Positions 62,858 through 64,000 of a stretch of DNA of 64,000 bases are shown in pieces. Location of the stretch: contig CAIOFF010000005.1 of the NCBI GenBank assembly GCA_903857495.1, positions 1-64,000 of the forward strand, read 5' to 3'. This DNA is from an uncultured Holophagaceae bacterium. Its GTDB lineage: Bacteria; Acidobacteriota; Holophagae; Holophagales; Holophagaceae. Each line of letters starts with the position of its first letter. Position 1 is the stretch's first letter. The notes below the pieces were generated by a model that saw only the letters and a program-made list of their open reading frames with translations, was not told where the DNA came from and did no database searches. The position numbers and the translations under genes were made by a program.

Positions 62858-64000
62858 CACTGGCCTCCCTTCTTGCCTACCCCGAAGCGGTACTCGGCCT
62901 TCAGCAGCCCCCGGGTCTCGTGCTTGCTCACGGGGTTGCTGCCGTAGCTGAGGTCGCCCGAGACCTTCAGGTTCGAGGTGGCCTGATAGCCCAGGGACCC
63001 CACGGCTTCATACACGGTCCGCAGCCCCGCGACGTAGGGGTTGCTGCTGTCGTAGTACTGGACGATGCCATCCAGGCTCGCGGAGAGCTTGCCCTTGTTG
63101 ACCAGCACCCAGGCCCGGGCTTCCTTGTGGCTGAGGCTGCGGTAGGGCGTCAGGGGGTCCACGCGCTTCACGTCCCCCACGCTCACCCAGTGGGCGCCCA
63201 CACCGGCCAGGACGGCCTTCTCGAGGAAGTCCATGCGCACATCGGCGCCGGCGCGGTTGGCGTCCCCATAGGACTCGCGATGGGTGCGGCGGTAGTCCGC
63301 CACCACCTGCACCGAGGAAGCCGCCGCCCAGGTGATCTTGCCGCCCGTGGCCTTGAACAGGTCGCGCTCATCCTGCCGGAACAGCGAGGGGAGGTTGGTC
63401 CCCGCGAAGTAGGCGAAGAAGTTCCGCTCGACATAGCTGCCGGACACCGCGACCGCGCCGCCCAGCTTCACGCTGGCCGTGTAGTCGTGCTCCGCCACCT
63501 TGGAAGGCTCGGCCGTCCCTGCGGCGGGGGCCCGGTGGCTGGCCACGTCGAAGATCGTGCGGCCCCGGAAGTCAAAGACCGTGGTCGGCGTCACCGCCAG
63601 GTCCACTCCCACCTGCTTGCGGCTGTAGTCCGTCGCTGAAGGGATGGCCAGGTCCTTGGCGGCCTTGGCGCCGTCCTGCAGGTAGGAGACACCGAGTTCC
63701 AGGCCCTTGGTGGAGCGCCAGCCCAGCCGGGAGCCGTAGATGACATCCCGCTGGAACTTGTAGTCCGCCTGGGCCAAGGGCGTGACCGTCCGGTAGAGCA
63801 CCGGCAGCCCGTAGAAGCCGGATACCGTGAAGCCGCCGCGCAGGTCGGTGCGGGCGCTGACCCCATCCACCTGCTCGAAGCCCGCGCCCTGGTTGACCGC
63901 GAACCGGCCGGCCTTGACCTCGGCATTGGCCTTGTCGAACTGGTACTGCAGGTAGCCATAGGTCAGGTAGCCGCCGCTCTTGGTGCCATCCAGGACCGAG
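62857..64000 (-). CDS. Outer-membrane porin of a porin-cytochrome complex (5' end beyond window)
   Basis: 381 residues are inside the window and the frame is open to its right edge. It consists of alternating beta strands (GYLTYGYLQYQFDKANAEVKA, SLGYQATSNLKVSGDLSYG) with short turns and ends in LLKAEYRFGV, a barrel pattern. It overlaps the five-heme gene by TGATG. Its position with two lipoprotein cytochromes suggests the MtrB/OmbB-type role, a sheath that carries cytochromes across the outer membrane. MtrB-type CXXC is not visible in this portion. Another outer-membrane transporter remains possible. Confidence 0.82.
   Translation of the reverse strand, partial: SVLDGTKSGGYLTYGYLQYQFDKANAEVKAGRFAVNQGAGFEQVDGVSARTDLRGGFTVSGFYGLPVLYRTVTPLAQADYKFQRDVIYGSRLGWRSTKGLELGVSYLQDGAKAAKDLAIPSATDYSRKQVGVDLAVTPTTVFDFRGRTIFDVASHRAPAAGTAEPSKVAEHDYTASVKLGGAVAVSGSYVERNFFAYFAGTNLPSLFRQDERDLFKATGGKITWAAASSVQVVADYRRTHRESYGDANRAGADVRMDFLEKAVLAGVGAHWVSVGDVKRVDPLTPYRSLSHKEARAWVLVNKGKLSASLDGIVQYYDSSNPYVAGLRTVYEAVGSLGYQATSNLKVSGDLSYGSNPVSKHETRGLLKAEYRFGVGKKGGQ

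Overview
This 64-kb window is high-GC chromosomal DNA with dense, often overlapping genes. The genus cannot be read from it directly. I infer a Gram-negative anaerobe of the Acidobacteriota, probably Holophagae and close to Geothrix. The reasons are multiheme c-type cytochromes beside an outer-membrane barrel, a one-chain pyruvate:ferredoxin oxidoreductase, an NfnAB-type transhydrogenase, many large hybrid kinases and frequent GTG/TTG starts. I see no rRNA, tRNA, CRISPR array, transposase or phage gene.

Layout. 1-2138: a secreted Lys/Ala-rich repeat protein (cut by the window edge) and an NtrC-type regulator. 2229-6070: a secreted protein, then xseB-ispA-dxs. 6316-12887: a 5'-nucleotidase-like protein, a small conserved protein, a beta-lactamase-fold hydrolase, a ThiF/MoeB-type enzyme, rdgB and an EamA exporter, with palindromic intergenic repeats. 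12953-15484: a four-gene overlapping minus-strand operon (mtnP, unknown, cupin, M23 peptidase). 15530-20426: a cobalamin riboswitch and btuB-btuF-btuC-btuD. 20441-28621: a signalling island with two single-chain response regulators (degenerate HD-GYP; HDOD), a PhnD-like binding protein coupled to a 1007-aa sensor kinase, a LuxR-type regulator and a PAS-Fis protein. 28754-35034: antiporter, glycosyltransferase, a second repeat element, then a hybrid kinase paired with a PilZ-like/pseudo-receiver protein. 35035-40705: recA, an unknown protein, moaA, an Ntn-type peptidase, a small membrane protein and an outer-membrane protein. 40778-45595: a 1605-aa PKD lipoprotein behind an exact FNR-type box. 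45859-48462: pheA-aroG behind a complete phenylalanine attenuator whose leader peptide carries FFFFSF. 48508-51660: an unknown protein and a CHASE-type hybrid kinase.

51805-60484 is the most unusual part. A single 925-aa polypeptide joins a hemerythrin (HHE) domain to both NfnA-like and NfnB-like subunits. It is followed by nifJ and a dihydroorotate-dehydrogenase-like gene, then two convergent Rrf2/IscR-type regulators that each keep three cysteines. One of these has a histone-H1-like tail. I read this as an oxygen- or Fe-S-responsive module for reduced ferredoxin, NADH and NADPH.

60795-64000 holds a small lipoprotein and, on the minus strand, a beta-barrel porin (5' end beyond the window), a five-heme lipoprotein cytochrome and a duplicated lipoprotein cytochrome with ten CxxCH motifs. 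This is the layout of a porin-cytochrome conduit for extracellular electron transfer.
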